Counted from the stretch's first letter, positions 7,702 to 14,928 are shown. The stretch is DNA of 17,011 nt from an uncultured Clostridia bacterium (GCA_947623615.1 CANQHH010000010.1:1-17011), one strand, 5' to 3'. The notes: generated by a model from the sequence alone, not told the origin. Numbers and translations are program-made.

Positions 7702-7886
7702 CTAAATCAAATTAATATAATTATTTATGGAGTGACGCGCAGTTTGGAGGCTTGTAAAAGCCGACAGTAAGGAACGTAATAAATAACTTATATTAATTTG
7801 AGTAAAATCGAATTTACATAAAATTAAAACACTCAAAAAACACAGGCTATCCCCTAACAATAGTCTGCATTTTTAATATACTTAAT
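7702..7886. repeat. Structured repeat, copy 1
   Basis: A 22/23-nt inverted repeat (7707-7728 with 7779-7801, one bulged base) encloses a GC-rich core of 50 nt with an inner hairpin GGCTT/AAGCC at 7750-7762. After a 40-nt spacer comes a second hairpin (7843-7849 with 7861-7867), then a tail to 7886. The same modules in the same order and orientation are at 16787-16942, where the spacer is only about 16 nt. From aaattaatat to ggaggcttg the copies are base-for-base identical over more than 40 nt. Which strand is functional is unclear. I do not recognise it as a known RNA family or IS end. In the 450-bp gap between spoIIIAH and the pilin-like gene it occupies the downstream half. Confidence 0.85.
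7843..7867 (-). terminator. Hairpin with T-run in repeat copy 1
   Basis: CAGACTA pairs with TAGCCTG (one G-U) on the minus strand and is followed by TGTTTTTT, the form of a Rho-independent terminator. The hairpin overlaps the last codons of the 44-aa reading frame. Read on the plus strand it is followed by CATTTTT, a weaker run. Confidence 0.5.
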
Positions 7887-7981
7887 AAAGACTTTTGAGC
7901 CTTGTTTATTTTTTCATTTTCTTTTTCTCTCCTTCTTAGAGTTTCAAAGGTTTCAGAGTTCCCTATGTTTTTTTGTTTCAT
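7847..7981 (-). CDS. Possible small protein, 44 aa, unknown function
   Basis: This short frame encodes a basic, probably helical peptide beginning MKQKNIGNSETFETLRRREK; the middle (residues 15-30) is rich in charged residues. Support comes from its surroundings: a sigma-A promoter (8019-8047) is placed to start the transcript about 30 bases before the ATG, a GGAG lies about nine bases before the ATG, and a terminator-like hairpin overlaps the end. Its last twelve codons fall inside the structured repeat, so the C-terminus is probably supplied by the repeat. In copy 2 the same DNA reads SIFKMQTIFKM before a stop, but with an in-frame stop just upstream. It may be a genuine small protein, or the transcript may function as RNA. 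Confidence 0.4.
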   Translation of the reverse strand: MKQKNIGNSETFETLRRREKENEKINKAQKSLLSILKMQTIVRG

Positions 7982-8018
7982 CTTTTGCTACTCCAATCTT
8001 TTGTTTATTTATAGTTAT

Positions 8019-8047
8019 ATTCTACACTATTATTTTTTCTTTGGCAA
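8019..8047 (-). promoter_or_regulatory. Sigma-A promoter upstream of the 44-aa frame
   Basis: On the minus strand TTGCCA (8042-8047) and TAGAAT (8019-8024) are separated by 17 bases. It lies between spoIIIAH and the small reading frame and could also drive repeat copy 1 and the prepilin-like gene by read-through. Confidence 0.6.
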
Positions 8048-8111
8048 GTAATTTTTCTAATATTCACCCAAAAATCTGCTCAAAATAGGCAAAAGAAAAA
8101 ATTATATATTT

Positions 8112-8807
8112 TTACTCTTTATTTGAAATATGTATATTGCTTATTTCTGACTTTAACTCTCTTGTTATAACATTCTGAATTTGAGCAATTTGTTCTTTTT
8201 TTAACTCTTTAGATTTCACAATAACATTTATACTTTTATCATTTATAAATATAATTAAGTCTTCAAACCCTTTTGTTTTTATCAAATTTTCTGTTATCAT
8301 AATTGCATTTTTTAATTCATTTATCTTTTTTATTTCGTTTTGTGCAGTTGTTTTTTGAGATTCACTAATATTAGTTTTATCTAATATTTTTTGATAACTT
8401 TCCAACATTTGTGAATACATTGTATCTCTTTCTAATCTAGACTTTGTAAAATATTCATCATTTACTGTACTATTAGTACTAGCTTCAGTAGATTCTTCTT
8501 TATTTTCTTTCTGTACTTCTTCATTATTTGCTTGCACTTCTTGTACTTCTTGTTTTGACTGCGTATTAGTAACTTCATTTTTCATTTCTTCCTGGCTGGT
8601 TAAATCACTATCATTTGCTGGCTTTGTGCTAACAAGCTGAGCATCACCTATTTCCGCTAATTGTTCAGAGTCAGCTAATGCTCCTGTACTTTGTAATATA
8701 TCTGCTTGTGATTCCTTTTTGTTATTATTAAAATTCAAATATCCGGCCGTAACCAACATAAGACCTATAACTAAAACAATAACCTGATTTCTTTTTAAAA
8801 ACTTCAT
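8112..8807 (-). CDS. spoIIIAH: Stage III sporulation protein AH
   Basis: SpoIIIAH is a mother-cell membrane protein whose extracellular domain binds forespore SpoIIQ across the intermembrane space and forms a ring related to the EscJ/PrgK/FliF secretion rings. Here a basic N-terminus MKFLKRNQ leads into one membrane helix (about 8-25). A low-complexity linker rich in Q, E, N and S follows (about 30-115), and then a predicted alpha/beta ring domain (about 115-231) including the segment LIIFINDKSINVIVKSKEL. The 231 aa are close to the 218 aa of B. subtilis. A GGGGG ribosome binding site lies six bases upstream of the ATG. It is the last gene of the spoIIIA operon, 15 bases after spoIIIAG. No strong terminator follows; only a weak stem with T-run is visible near 8065-8085. 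Confidence 0.93.
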   Translation of the reverse strand: MKFLKRNQVIVLVIGLMLVTAGYLNFNNNKKESQADILQSTGALADSEQLAEIGDAQLVSTKPANDSDLTSQEEMKNEVTNTQSKQEVQEVQANNEEVQKENKEESTEASTNSTVNDEYFTKSRLERDTMYSQMLESYQKILDKTNISESQKTTAQNEIKKINELKNAIMITENLIKTKGFEDLIIFINDKSINVIVKSKELKKEQIAQIQNVITRELKSEISNIHISNKE

Positions 8808-8822
8808 AATATACCCCCAAAT

Positions 8823-9455
8823 CTAATTATTTTTATTCATTTCAAAAACCTGTATTTTATGAGTAGCAACTCCTGTAACCGCTTCAACCGCTTGTATAAT
8901 ATTTGTTTTTACTATGGAATTGCCTGCACCTTCTGCTGTGATTATAGCGCCCTCTATTGTAGGACTTATAACGCTTTGAGTTATAGGTGTTTTTTTCCCA
9001 TTTTCTTCTTGATATATTATCTCTTTTTTATTATCTGTTTCTGTAATTTTTCTATTTCCACCTTGACTATCACTTTCTTCAGTACTTTTCTCAGATACAT
9101 CCTGATTATATAGAGGCACAGATTGACTTGTTTGCGAATATGTAACCATAACTTTCACCTTTCCTACCCCATTTATGTTAGATAATATTTCTTCTAAATC
9201 TTCCACCATATTATTTTCGTCTGAAGATATCTCCTCTGCTTGTGTTATATCTTGAACCTCAGATGCAAGTTTTTTATTTGCATCATACTGCTGTTTATTT
9301 TTATCTGCATTTTCGCTATCATTATTCCATATAAAATTAATTGAAACTATAGTTACTATTAATATAATCAGGAAAACAACCAAATTTTCAATTTTCTTTT
9401 TATTGGGTTCTTCTCCCTTTTTTATCATCATTTCCTTTATTTTCCCCATAATCAT
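8823..9455 (-). CDS. spoIIIAG: Stage III sporulation protein AG
   Basis: SpoIIIAG forms a large multimeric ring in the channel connecting mother cell and forespore. The sequence has a short basic cytoplasmic N-terminus, one membrane helix (about residues 24-46, VVFLIILIVTIVSINFIW), a polar linker, and a C-terminal ring domain. The hallmark segments are LSNINGVGKVKVMVTYS and the end block PTIEGAIITAEGAGNSIVKT followed by AVEAVTGVATHKIQVFEM, typical of the family. Between them lies a hydrophilic insertion rich in S, E and D that matches the extended beta region of the family. It has 210 aa versus 229 in B. subtilis. GGAGG precedes the ATG by ten bases; the ATG two codons later is an alternative start. 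Confidence 0.95.
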   Translation of the reverse strand: MIMGKIKEMMIKKGEEPNKKKIENLVVFLIILIVTIVSINFIWNNDSENADKNKQQYDANKKLASEVQDITQAEEISSDENNMVEDLEEILSNINGVGKVKVMVTYSQTSQSVPLYNQDVSEKSTEESDSQGGNRKITETDNKKEIIYQEENGKKTPITQSVISPTIEGAIITAEGAGNSIVKTNIIQAVEAVTGVATHKIQVFEMNKNN

Positions 9456-9501
9456 AATAGTATGTCCTCCTATTCTTTTAAATATATAGGTTTTAATAAT
9501 T

Positions 9502-10167
9502 TTAATTAATAATAATATTTTTTTTATTTATATCATAAACATTTCCTAAATATTCCTTTATCTCTTTTTTATCTTTTTCGAGTAAAGTGCTGTTTGTTTT
9601 GGTATTATCTGAGCTGTTTGAATCAACTGTATTAGATTGTCCTATTTCTATATCATTTAAATTCCCTATATTTATTAGATTAACATTTTCTATATTACTG
9701 TTTTCCATTTCCTGTTCCATATTTTCATTATCAGTCTTATCCTCGTTTTTTATTACACTTAAATTAATTTTATTTAATGTATAATTATCATCATTTTCTA
9801 TATCTAATTCTATGTAAGTAACTGTATAGCCTTTTCCCTTAAGTTTACTTTTTATATCCGACTTTAGATTTTCCATATATATTTCTCTAATGCTTTCATA
9901 ATTATTAGCCTCTAATGAATTTTGCATATTACCTTTTTCTTCCATTTGATTTACGTATTTATCTAAATCTATAATATCTGAAACCTCCAAAGTTTTACCT
10001 GTGAATTTTGATATTACTGGAGAAATAACTGTAAATAATATGTATATTCCTATAACAACCTTTATATACTTTTTACTACTTCCTTCTGGTAATATCATTT
10101 CAATAATAGTTGCTATTATTACTGTAATTATTATTGTTCCTGCCCAATCACTTATCCATTCAATCAT
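9502..10167 (-). CDS. spoIIIAF: Stage III sporulation protein AF
   Basis: SpoIIIAF is a mother-cell membrane component of the SpoIIIA-SpoIIQ channel, with a soluble domain of ring-building type. Here two membrane helices lie at about residues 9-27 and 35-55, separated by the short loop GSSKKYIKV. After them is a soluble region that starts VSKFTGKTLEVSDIIDLDKYV and contains the segment ESIREIYMENLKSDIKSKL, which resembles the helical/beta domain of the family. A long N- and D-rich stretch (about 140-200) makes it slightly longer than the roughly 206 aa of B. subtilis. GGAGAAAA precedes the ATG. It sits in the canonical place between spoIIIAE and spoIIIAG. Confidence 0.92.
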   Translation of the reverse strand: MIEWISDWAGTIIITVIIATIIEMILPEGSSKKYIKVVIGIYILFTVISPVISKFTGKTLEVSDIIDLDKYVNQMEEKGNMQNSLEANNYESIREIYMENLKSDIKSKLKGKGYTVTYIELDIENDDNYTLNKINLSVIKNEDKTDNENMEQEMENSNIENVNLINIGNLNDIEIGQSNTVDSNSSDNTKTNSTLLEKDKKEIKEYLGNVYDINKKNIIIN

Positions 10168-10184
10168 AACTTATTTTCTCCTTA

Positions 10185-11375
10185 TCATCTGTACATTAAG
10201 CCACTATTTGATATTTTAACTACTAATGTTACACCTATGATAAACATAACCGAAACACTGCATAAGATTGCAAATAACGTTTTAAATGTATCTCCCATTT
10301 GCTCCAGCAATTTTATAATCTTTTCATCTGCTATTGGTTGGCATATTGCAGAGCCTAAGTAATAAATAATCATGAGAACTGCCAATTTTATAACTGGAAT
10401 TATGCAAATTCCAATAACAACTATAACCCCTATCAATCCAACTGCATTTTTCAAGATAGAGCTACAACCTATTACTGTATCAACAGCGTCTCCCAAAATC
10501 TTACCAACTACTGGTATAAAATTTGATACTGCAGCTTTTGTAGTTTTAGCAGTTAATCCATCTACACTACTACTCAATGTTCCTTCTAGTGATACAATTC
10601 CTACAAATATTGTTAAAATCACACCTAAGGTCCATACTACACTAGATTTAAAAAACTTTGACAATTTGTCTATTTGTATTTTATCAGACACCTTAGAAAC
10701 AATACCCAAAGCAGTTGAAACAAGCACTAAAGGTAATATAACTGAATTCATCAAGTTTCCAATTAATGTAATAGCAAATAATAAAATTGGTTGCACCATA
10801 TTAGCAGATACAATGCTACCAGTAGATAAAATAAGTGTCATGAGTATTGGTATCAAGCAATTCATGAACCCAACTAAGTTCTGAATTGAATCTCTAACCA
10901 TGTCCAAAATTTGTGTAAAATTAGTCATTATTAATGTTACAATAAGTATATATTGTACGTAATATGTAATTTGTGAAATACCTTTATTTTCGAGTCCATC
11001 AGTAATACTTTTTAAAATACTATGTATAATAATTATAACTATTATACTTCCCAATACTGTTATTGAGCTTATTACCTCTTTTCCAAATATATTAGCAACA
11101 CTTTTAATTAACTTTTTATTATCAATATTTCCAGACAAGGCAGATGTAAATAATTCATTTATATCAATATCCTCATAAACTGAACTAGTATATTTATCTG
11201 ACTCTTTCAAAAAAGCAGAAATATTCAACAAATCTTTTTGTGAATTCATCTGTCCTTCTATCATCTCATCCATCTCGCTACTCGCCCAACTCACATTCAT
11301 GCACAAACTCAACCACACAATTATTATTAGGGACAGACCCTTTTTCCTTTTTTTTAGGATTTGGGGACAGGTCAT
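10185..11375 (-). CDS. spoIIIAE: Stage III sporulation protein AE
   Basis: SpoIIIAE is the large polytopic membrane component of the mother-cell half of the channel. The 396 aa match the family (399 in B. subtilis). An N-terminal signal peptide (hydrophobic core about 14-28, ending SWASS) is followed by an outer segment rich in charged residues (about 32-95) and then about seven hydrophobic segments from residue 96 to the end. The conserved block VSNFIPVVGKILGDAVDTV is characteristic of the family. AAGGAG lies about nine bases upstream of the ATG. The first 17 codons coincide with a pair of GGGACAG repeats (11330-11373), giving the unusual n-region MTCPQILKKRKKG, so the original start may have been altered by a repeat insertion. 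Confidence 0.95.
   Translation of the reverse strand: MTCPQILKKRKKGLSLIIIVWLSLCMNVSWASSEMDEMIEGQMNSQKDLLNISAFLKESDKYTSSVYEDIDINELFTSALSGNIDNKKLIKSVANIFGKEVISSITVLGSIIVIIIIHSILKSITDGLENKGISQITYYVQYILIVTLIMTNFTQILDMVRDSIQNLVGFMNCLIPILMTLILSTGSIVSANMVQPILLFAITLIGNLMNSVILPLVLVSTALGIVSKVSDKIQIDKLSKFFKSSVVWTLGVILTIFVGIVSLEGTLSSSVDGLTAKTTKAAVSNFIPVVGKILGDAVDTVIGCSSILKNAVGLIGVIVVIGICIIPVIKLAVLMIIYYLGSAICQPIADEKIIKLLEQMGDTFKTLFAILCSVSVMFIIGVTLVVKISNSGLMYR
11330..11373. repeat. GGGACAG direct-repeat pair in the start of spoIIIAE
   Basis: On the plus strand gggacagaccc (11330-11340) and ggggacaggtc (11363-11373) flank a T-rich segment that contains a small imperfect hairpin (tcct/agga). This GC-rich patch stands out from its AT-rich surroundings and resembles the GGGACAG-type interspersed elements I associate with some Clostridia. 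It encodes the n-region of the SpoIIIAE signal peptide. Confidence 0.5.
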
Positions 11376-11389
11376 ATTATTTTTCTCCT

Positions 11390-11776
11390 TTATGGCAAAA
11401 TTTTAACAACTGTTTCTAAAAGGCTTGCTATAATTGGTATTGACATGGATATGATTATAATTTTCCCACCCATATCCATTTTATTAGCTATCGCTGTTTC
11501 TCCTGAATCTTTACATATACTTACTGCAAATTCCGTAAGAAATGCAATACCCGTTATTTTTATTAATAACACCAAAAACTCGTTATTTACCGCAGTTTTA
11601 TTAGAAAGGTTAGTAAGCAAATCAATAATGGCAGAAATTTTATCTATTACTAGCATTAAAATCATTGCGCCTGCAATTAATGACACATATATTGTAAATT
11701 CTGGTCTATATTGCTTTAAAATAATAATAATGATGAGTGCAAGTAGTCCAACACATATAATTTTTATAATATCCAT
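11390..11776 (-). CDS. spoIIIAD: Stage III sporulation protein AD
   Basis: SpoIIIAD is a small integral membrane protein of the spoIIIA channel operon. Its 128 aa agree with the family (133 in B. subtilis). Hydrophobic segments are seen at about residues 2-20, 27-47, 67-88 and 104-124, joined by short polar loops. The loop KTAVNNEFLVLLIKITGIAF and the following segment with FAVSICKDSGETAIANKMDM are typical of the family. AAGGAAAAATT precedes the ATG. It lies between spoIIIAC and spoIIIAE with short gaps, as expected, and probably acts together with SpoIIIAC, with which it shares overall form. Confidence 0.95.
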   Translation of the reverse strand: MDIIKIICVGLLALIIIIILKQYRPEFTIYVSLIAGAMILMLVIDKISAIIDLLTNLSNKTAVNNEFLVLLIKITGIAFLTEFAVSICKDSGETAIANKMDMGGKIIIISMSIPIIASLLETVVKILP

Positions 11777-11799
11777 AATTTTTCCTTTCTAATCCAAAC

Positions 11800-11994
11800 C
11801 TATAGCCCAAACATGGTTCTTACCGTTGTAAATAAAGTGCTAATCTCTTTTATTACCATAGTAAGAACAATAACAAGCCCCGCAAGTGTTGTCATCATAG
11901 CTTGATCTTCTCTTCCTGCTCTTACCAATACTTGGTGTAATACAGCTACCAATATACCTATTGCCGCTATTTTAAATAACAAATTTATATCCAT
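11800..11994 (-). CDS. spoIIIAC: Stage III sporulation protein AC
   Basis: This 64-residue protein has two membrane helices (about 5-25 and 33-58). The conserved turn VRAGREDQAMMTTLAGLV is diagnostic of SpoIIIAC. The length is nearly the same as in B. subtilis (68 aa). It is part of the mother-cell membrane channel. GGGATAAATT before the ATG supplies a modest ribosome binding site, and the gene starts 12 bases after the spoIIIAB stop, so translation may be partly coupled. Confidence 0.95.
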   Translation of the reverse strand: MDINLLFKIAAIGILVAVLHQVLVRAGREDQAMMTTLAGLVIVLTMVIKEISTLFTTVRTMFGL

Positions 11995-12006
11995 AATTTA
12001 TCCCTT

Positions 12007-12516
12007 TCATATTAATATTATTACTAAAGCCAGTCCAATTACACCTCCTAACGTCTTGTACATTTTTCCATTTTTCAACTTTTCACCTTCTGCCAATTCA
12101 ATTTGCTTATTTAAAAAATTATCCACTAATTCTATTTCACTTATCTGCCCTTCTATATCTGTTTTACCCAACAATTTTCCTAAATTTTTCAAAATTTCTT
12201 TATCTTCTTTATTCATACTGCTCTCTACCTCATCTATGCTGTCAACCCATGCGATTCCTGCAGACTTTTCATTCATCATCTTATATGAATTGTCAAAAAT
12301 CTTACCAACATTTCCATCAATTTGCTTAGCTATTTCCTCAAAAATCTTGGGAATTGGCTCATATGTAAATTTTATCTTAGTCTCAAACATACTCAGCGCA
12401 TTTTTCATGTTTTTCAGTTCACTTACTCTATTTGTATATTTCTTAGATATTAGTATTCCTATATACAAACAAGACATAAACACCAACGATAAAATCGCTA
12501 TTTTTACCATTATCAT
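12007..12516 (-). CDS. spoIIIAB: Stage III sporulation protein AB
   Basis: SpoIIIAB is a mother-cell membrane protein likened to the GspF-type platform proteins that work with secretion ATPases. It is the likely partner of SpoIIIAA. The 169 aa comprise a membrane helix at about 4-25, a helical soluble domain with LKNMKNALSMFETKIKFTY and the family feature PIPKIFEEIA, and a C-terminal hydrophobic helix (about 154-169). The length is typical (171 aa in B. subtilis). The start lies immediately next to the spoIIIAA stop, with GGGGAG upstream inside the spoIIIAA coding sequence, so the two are translationally coupled. Confidence 0.94.
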   Translation of the reverse strand: MIMVKIAILSLVFMSCLYIGILISKKYTNRVSELKNMKNALSMFETKIKFTYEPIPKIFEEIAKQIDGNVGKIFDNSYKMMNEKSAGIAWVDSIDEVESSMNKEDKEILKNLGKLLGKTDIEGQISEIELVDNFLNKQIELAEGEKLKNGKMYKTLGGVIGLALVIILI

Positions 12517-12517
12517 A

Positions 12518-13423
12518 TTAAGCTTTCACACTCCCCAAACACCTCAATTTCTCATGTTCCGAAATTATCTGCCTACCTTCTTTTATAAAAAGTATCCTCT
12601 CAAATGCATTTATTTCATATAATTGTCCTAGCATCGGATTATGTATCACATCTTCTATGCTAGAGCCATGCGCTGTACATAAACATTTCACACCGCTACG
12701 TATTGCATATTGTATAGCTTTTACATCATCTAAAGTTCCTATTTCATCTGCAACAATCACTTTAGGATTCATTGAACGAATAAGCATTTTCATTCCCACA
12801 TCCTTTGGAACATTGTCCAATACATCAGTTCGCACTCCAATATCATTTTGAGGACTCCCCTTATACATTGCAGCAATTTCTCCTCTCTCATCTACTACAC
12901 CAATATTTATCCCTTCAAATTTACATTCTTCTATTCCATTGCTCAACTTCCTTACCAAGTCTCTCAAAATCGTTGTTTTGCCTCGTCCAGGCGGAGATAC
13001 GATTATAGTATTGAATATATTATTATTCTTCAGATCCAATACATATTTCAAAATTTGATTACTACATTCAAATACCTGTTTAGCAATTCTAAAATTCAAA
13101 CTATATATATGAGATATATTTATTACTTGTCCGTCTTTTATAATCGCATTACCTGTTATTCCAACTCTATGCCCGCCCTTTACTGTTATATATCCATTAC
13201 ATATTTGATTCTGATATGTATAAATTGAATTATCACAAATTTTTTGTAATATCTCTAATAAAATATCTGTATTTACCTTAAAGTTAATTCTAATTTCTTT
13301 ATACCCATTCCTCAAAAAAACTGGGCAATTATTTCTCAAACGAATCTCTTCTATCTCTTGTAAATCATGTTGTTTCAAAATATTTCTTAATTCATTTGGA
13401 AAATATAACAATATCTCTTCCAT
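12518..13423 (-). CDS. spoIIIAA: Stage III sporulation protein AA (secretion-type ATPase)
   Basis: SpoIIIAA is the cytoplasmic ATPase of the SpoIIIA complex, related to the ATPases of type II/IV secretion, and is needed for forespore gene expression after engulfment. The Walker A region is SPPGRGKTT at 143-151, with serine where most members have glycine. Further conserved blocks are VVDERGEIAAM at 176-186, Walker B VIVADEIGT at 222-230, and CTAHG at 249-253. The N-terminal part contains EIRLRNNCPVFL and the VKGGHRVGITG block (81-91). It has 301 aa, close to the usual 305-310. The open frame extends to 13453, but the ATG at 13423 has GGGG nine bases upstream, and the extra codons would lie inside a terminator hairpin. 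First gene of the operon; I could not place a sigma-E promoter with confidence. Confidence 0.95.
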   Translation of the reverse strand: MEEILLYFPNELRNILKQHDLQEIEEIRLRNNCPVFLRNGYKEIRINFKVNTDILLEILQKICDNSIYTYQNQICNGYITVKGGHRVGITGNAIIKDGQVINISHIYSLNFRIAKQVFECSNQILKYVLDLKNNNIFNTIIVSPPGRGKTTILRDLVRKLSNGIEECKFEGINIGVVDERGEIAAMYKGSPQNDIGVRTDVLDNVPKDVGMKMLIRSMNPKVIVADEIGTLDDVKAIQYAIRSGVKCLCTAHGSSIEDVIHNPMLGQLYEINAFERILFIKEGRQIISEHEKLRCLGSVKA

Positions 13424-13440
13424 AACATTTTCCCCAAAAT

Positions 13441-13478
13441 AAAAATACAACATATATTAATATATATGCTGTATTTTT
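13441..13478 (-). terminator. Rho-independent terminator between yebC and spoIIIAA
   Basis: A 17-bp stem (13441-13457 with 13462-13478, one G-U pair on the minus strand) closes a 4-nt loop and is followed by TTTTTATTTT. It lies about 25 bases beyond the yebC-family stop and separates this vegetative gene from the sporulation operon. Confidence 0.7.
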
Positions 13479-13503
13479 GTTTTTAGAACCTTTTTTATTA
13501 TTT

Positions 13504-14232
13504 TTATTCTTCTTCCCAATTATGATATACATTCATTACATCGTCCAAATCTTCTAATCTATCTAGTAATCTTTGCATTTTTTCACCATCTTTTTCATCT
13601 AGCTTAATGTATGTAGATGGTACCATTTGAACTTCTGCCTCTAAAAATTCTATTCCCTTCTCTTCTAGAGCTTCTCTAACCTTACTAAATTCTTCTGGTG
13701 CAGTTGTAATTTCATAACATTCTTCTGTTGTTTCAAAATCCTCAGCTCCATTATCTAATGCAATCATCATCAAATCATCCTCAGATAAATCTGTTGCCAT
13801 TTTATCTATTACTATTACACCTTTTTTAGAGAAAAGATATGATACACAACCTGATGTTCCTAAATTTCCACCTGCTTTATCAAATGCATGTCTTACATCT
13901 GCAGCTGTCCTATTTTTATTATCTGTACTTGCCTCAACTATAACTGCAACACCATTTGTTCCATATCCCTCGTATATTATCTCTTCATAATTAGCACTGT
14001 TTCCAGCTCCACTTGCTTTTTTTATAGCATTTTGTATTGTGTCATTTGGCATGTTATTTGCCTTGCATTTAGCAATTATATCTTTTAGTTTAGAATTACC
14101 CGCTGGATCTGGACCTCCTGCTTTTACTGCTACTAATAACTCTCTTCCTAATTTAGTAAATATTTTTCCTCTTGCTGCATCTGCTTTTCCTTTTTTAGCT
14201 TGAATGTTATGCCATTTGCTATGTCCTGACAT
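13504..14232 (-). CDS. YebC/TACO1 family protein
   Basis: Members of this family were long annotated as transcriptional regulators; more recent work links them to translation, as ribosome-associated factors relieving stalls at proline-rich stretches. The N-terminus MSGHSKWHNIQAKKGKADA is the family signature, followed by RGKIFTKLGRELLVAVKAGG and NMPNDTIQNAIKKASG. Domain 2 begins near YEEIIYEGYGTNGVAVIVEA and contains NKNRTAADVRHAFDKAGGNLG. The 242 aa are typical. The frame is open 15 codons further upstream, but AGGAGG lies nine bases before the ATG at 14232 and homologues begin MSGHSKW, so that start is chosen. The gene is directly upstream of spoIIIA but is isolated from it by a terminator. 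Confidence 0.96.
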   Translation of the reverse strand: MSGHSKWHNIQAKKGKADAARGKIFTKLGRELLVAVKAGGPDPAGNSKLKDIIAKCKANNMPNDTIQNAIKKASGAGNSANYEEIIYEGYGTNGVAVIVEASTDNKNRTAADVRHAFDKAGGNLGTSGCVSYLFSKKGVIVIDKMATDLSEDDLMMIALDNGAEDFETTEECYEITTAPEEFSKVREALEEKGIEFLEAEVQMVPSTYIKLDEKDGEKMQRLLDRLEDLDDVMNVYHNWEEE

Positions 14233-14267
14233 GGTTAATTCCTCCTTTATTATTCTTGTACTTTTAT

Positions 14268-14276
14268 ATAATAACA
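14268..14276 (-). promoter_or_regulatory. Possible extended -10 promoter for the yebC-family gene
   Basis: On the minus strand TGTTATTAT gives a TGn extended -10. The expected -35 region (TACACA at 14291-14296) is poor. It lies about 35 bases before the ATG. Confidence 0.35.
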
Positions 14277-14311
14277 CATTTTTTCATTTTTGTGTAGCCT
14301 TTTTAAATATA

Positions 14312-14878
14312 TTATTTATAAAGTCTTTTTACTTGATACTCATAATGATTATCTGTTTCTATAATAGTAGCATAAAGCCCTTTACCATTTGCAGTCATTT
14401 GATCACTACTTCTGTCTTTCTCCGCTTTTTCAACAAAATCGTCTATTTCTTCATCTGTTAGCTCTGCATTATTAACTTTAATCAATTTTTTCCAATAATA
14501 TACAGCTGTTTCTTCTTTATATCCTTCTTTATCAAAATATATAGAAATTAGTTCTGCATTATCTTTCTTTACATCTTCCGTAAATTCGACTGGGCTAACA
14601 TAACAAGAAATATTTTCCGTCATAACATACCAATATAAACCTTCATCTTTATCAATAGAAAGATCTTTGGCTGGAGTATTTGGCTTTCCGGACTTCATTT
14701 CTTCATTAAACTTTTCTATTACATTTTCTACCGTTTCCTTTTCCACAGAACCATATTCATCTACTAAATCTGCATATTCTTTTTGATTATTTTCTACTTT
14801 AGAAAAAATAAACGCTAAGCCTACAGCAACAATAAGTAAAACTACAATTATAGAAATTATAATAATTTTCTTCTTCAT
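14312..14878 (-). CDS. Membrane-anchored protein of unknown function (188 aa)
   Basis: I do not recognise the family. A lysine-rich start MKKKIIII leads directly into one hydrophobic helix (about residues 4-26) that should anchor the protein, leaving an acidic outer domain of about 160 residues. This domain is rich in E, D and K and has the features GLYWYVMTENISCYVSPVEF and AVYYWKKLIKVNN; there are no repeats or obvious catalytic motifs. No lipobox is seen. The frame extends five codons upstream (14893), but GGAGG lies inside that extension, eight bases before the ATG at 14878, so that start is preferred. It is driven by a near-consensus promoter overlapped by a palindrome, so its expression is probably controlled by a repressor. 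Confidence 0.8.
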   Translation of the reverse strand: MKKKIIIISIIVVLLIVAVGLAFIFSKVENNQKEYADLVDEYGSVEKETVENVIEKFNEEMKSGKPNTPAKDLSIDKDEGLYWYVMTENISCYVSPVEFTEDVKKDNAELISIYFDKEGYKEETAVYYWKKLIKVNNAELTDEEIDDFVEKAEKDRSSDQMTANGKGLYATIIETDNHYEYQVKRLYK

Positions 14879-14900
14879 ATTCACATCCTCCATTCTTTCA

Positions 14901-14928
14901 TTTATGAAATAGTATACTATCTCATAAA
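14901..14928. promoter_or_regulatory. 28-bp palindromic operator over the -10 region
   Basis: The half-sites tttatgaaatagta and tactatctcataaa form a 28-bp palindrome with one mismatched pair, centred between 14914 and 14915. It covers the -10 hexamer and most of the spacer of the promoter at 14911-14939. This placement and symmetry suggest the binding site of a dimeric repressor. The regulator gene is not identifiable in the window. Confidence 0.6.

Noticed and set aside
7561..7770. Plus-strand reading frame running from the pilin gene into repeat copy 1
   Set aside because: It is antisense to the pilin-like gene, is low-complexity L/F-rich as expected from a shadow frame, and has no ribosome binding site.
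7702..7800. Idea that repeat copy 1 is a c-di-GMP riboswitch controlling the pilin-like gene
   Set aside because: Neither strand shows the class I or class II consensus blocks I know, and copy 2 is not next to a pilin gene.
8060..8090. Possible terminator after spoIIIAH
   Set aside because: The stem (TGCCT/GAGCA) has only about three firm pairs. The T-run alone is not enough.
13424..13503. Search for a sigma-E promoter in front of spoIIIAA
   Set aside because: Only loosely similar CATATAT strings occur, and these are part of the terminator stem. No -35/-10 pair with proper spacing could be supported, although one is expected from biology.
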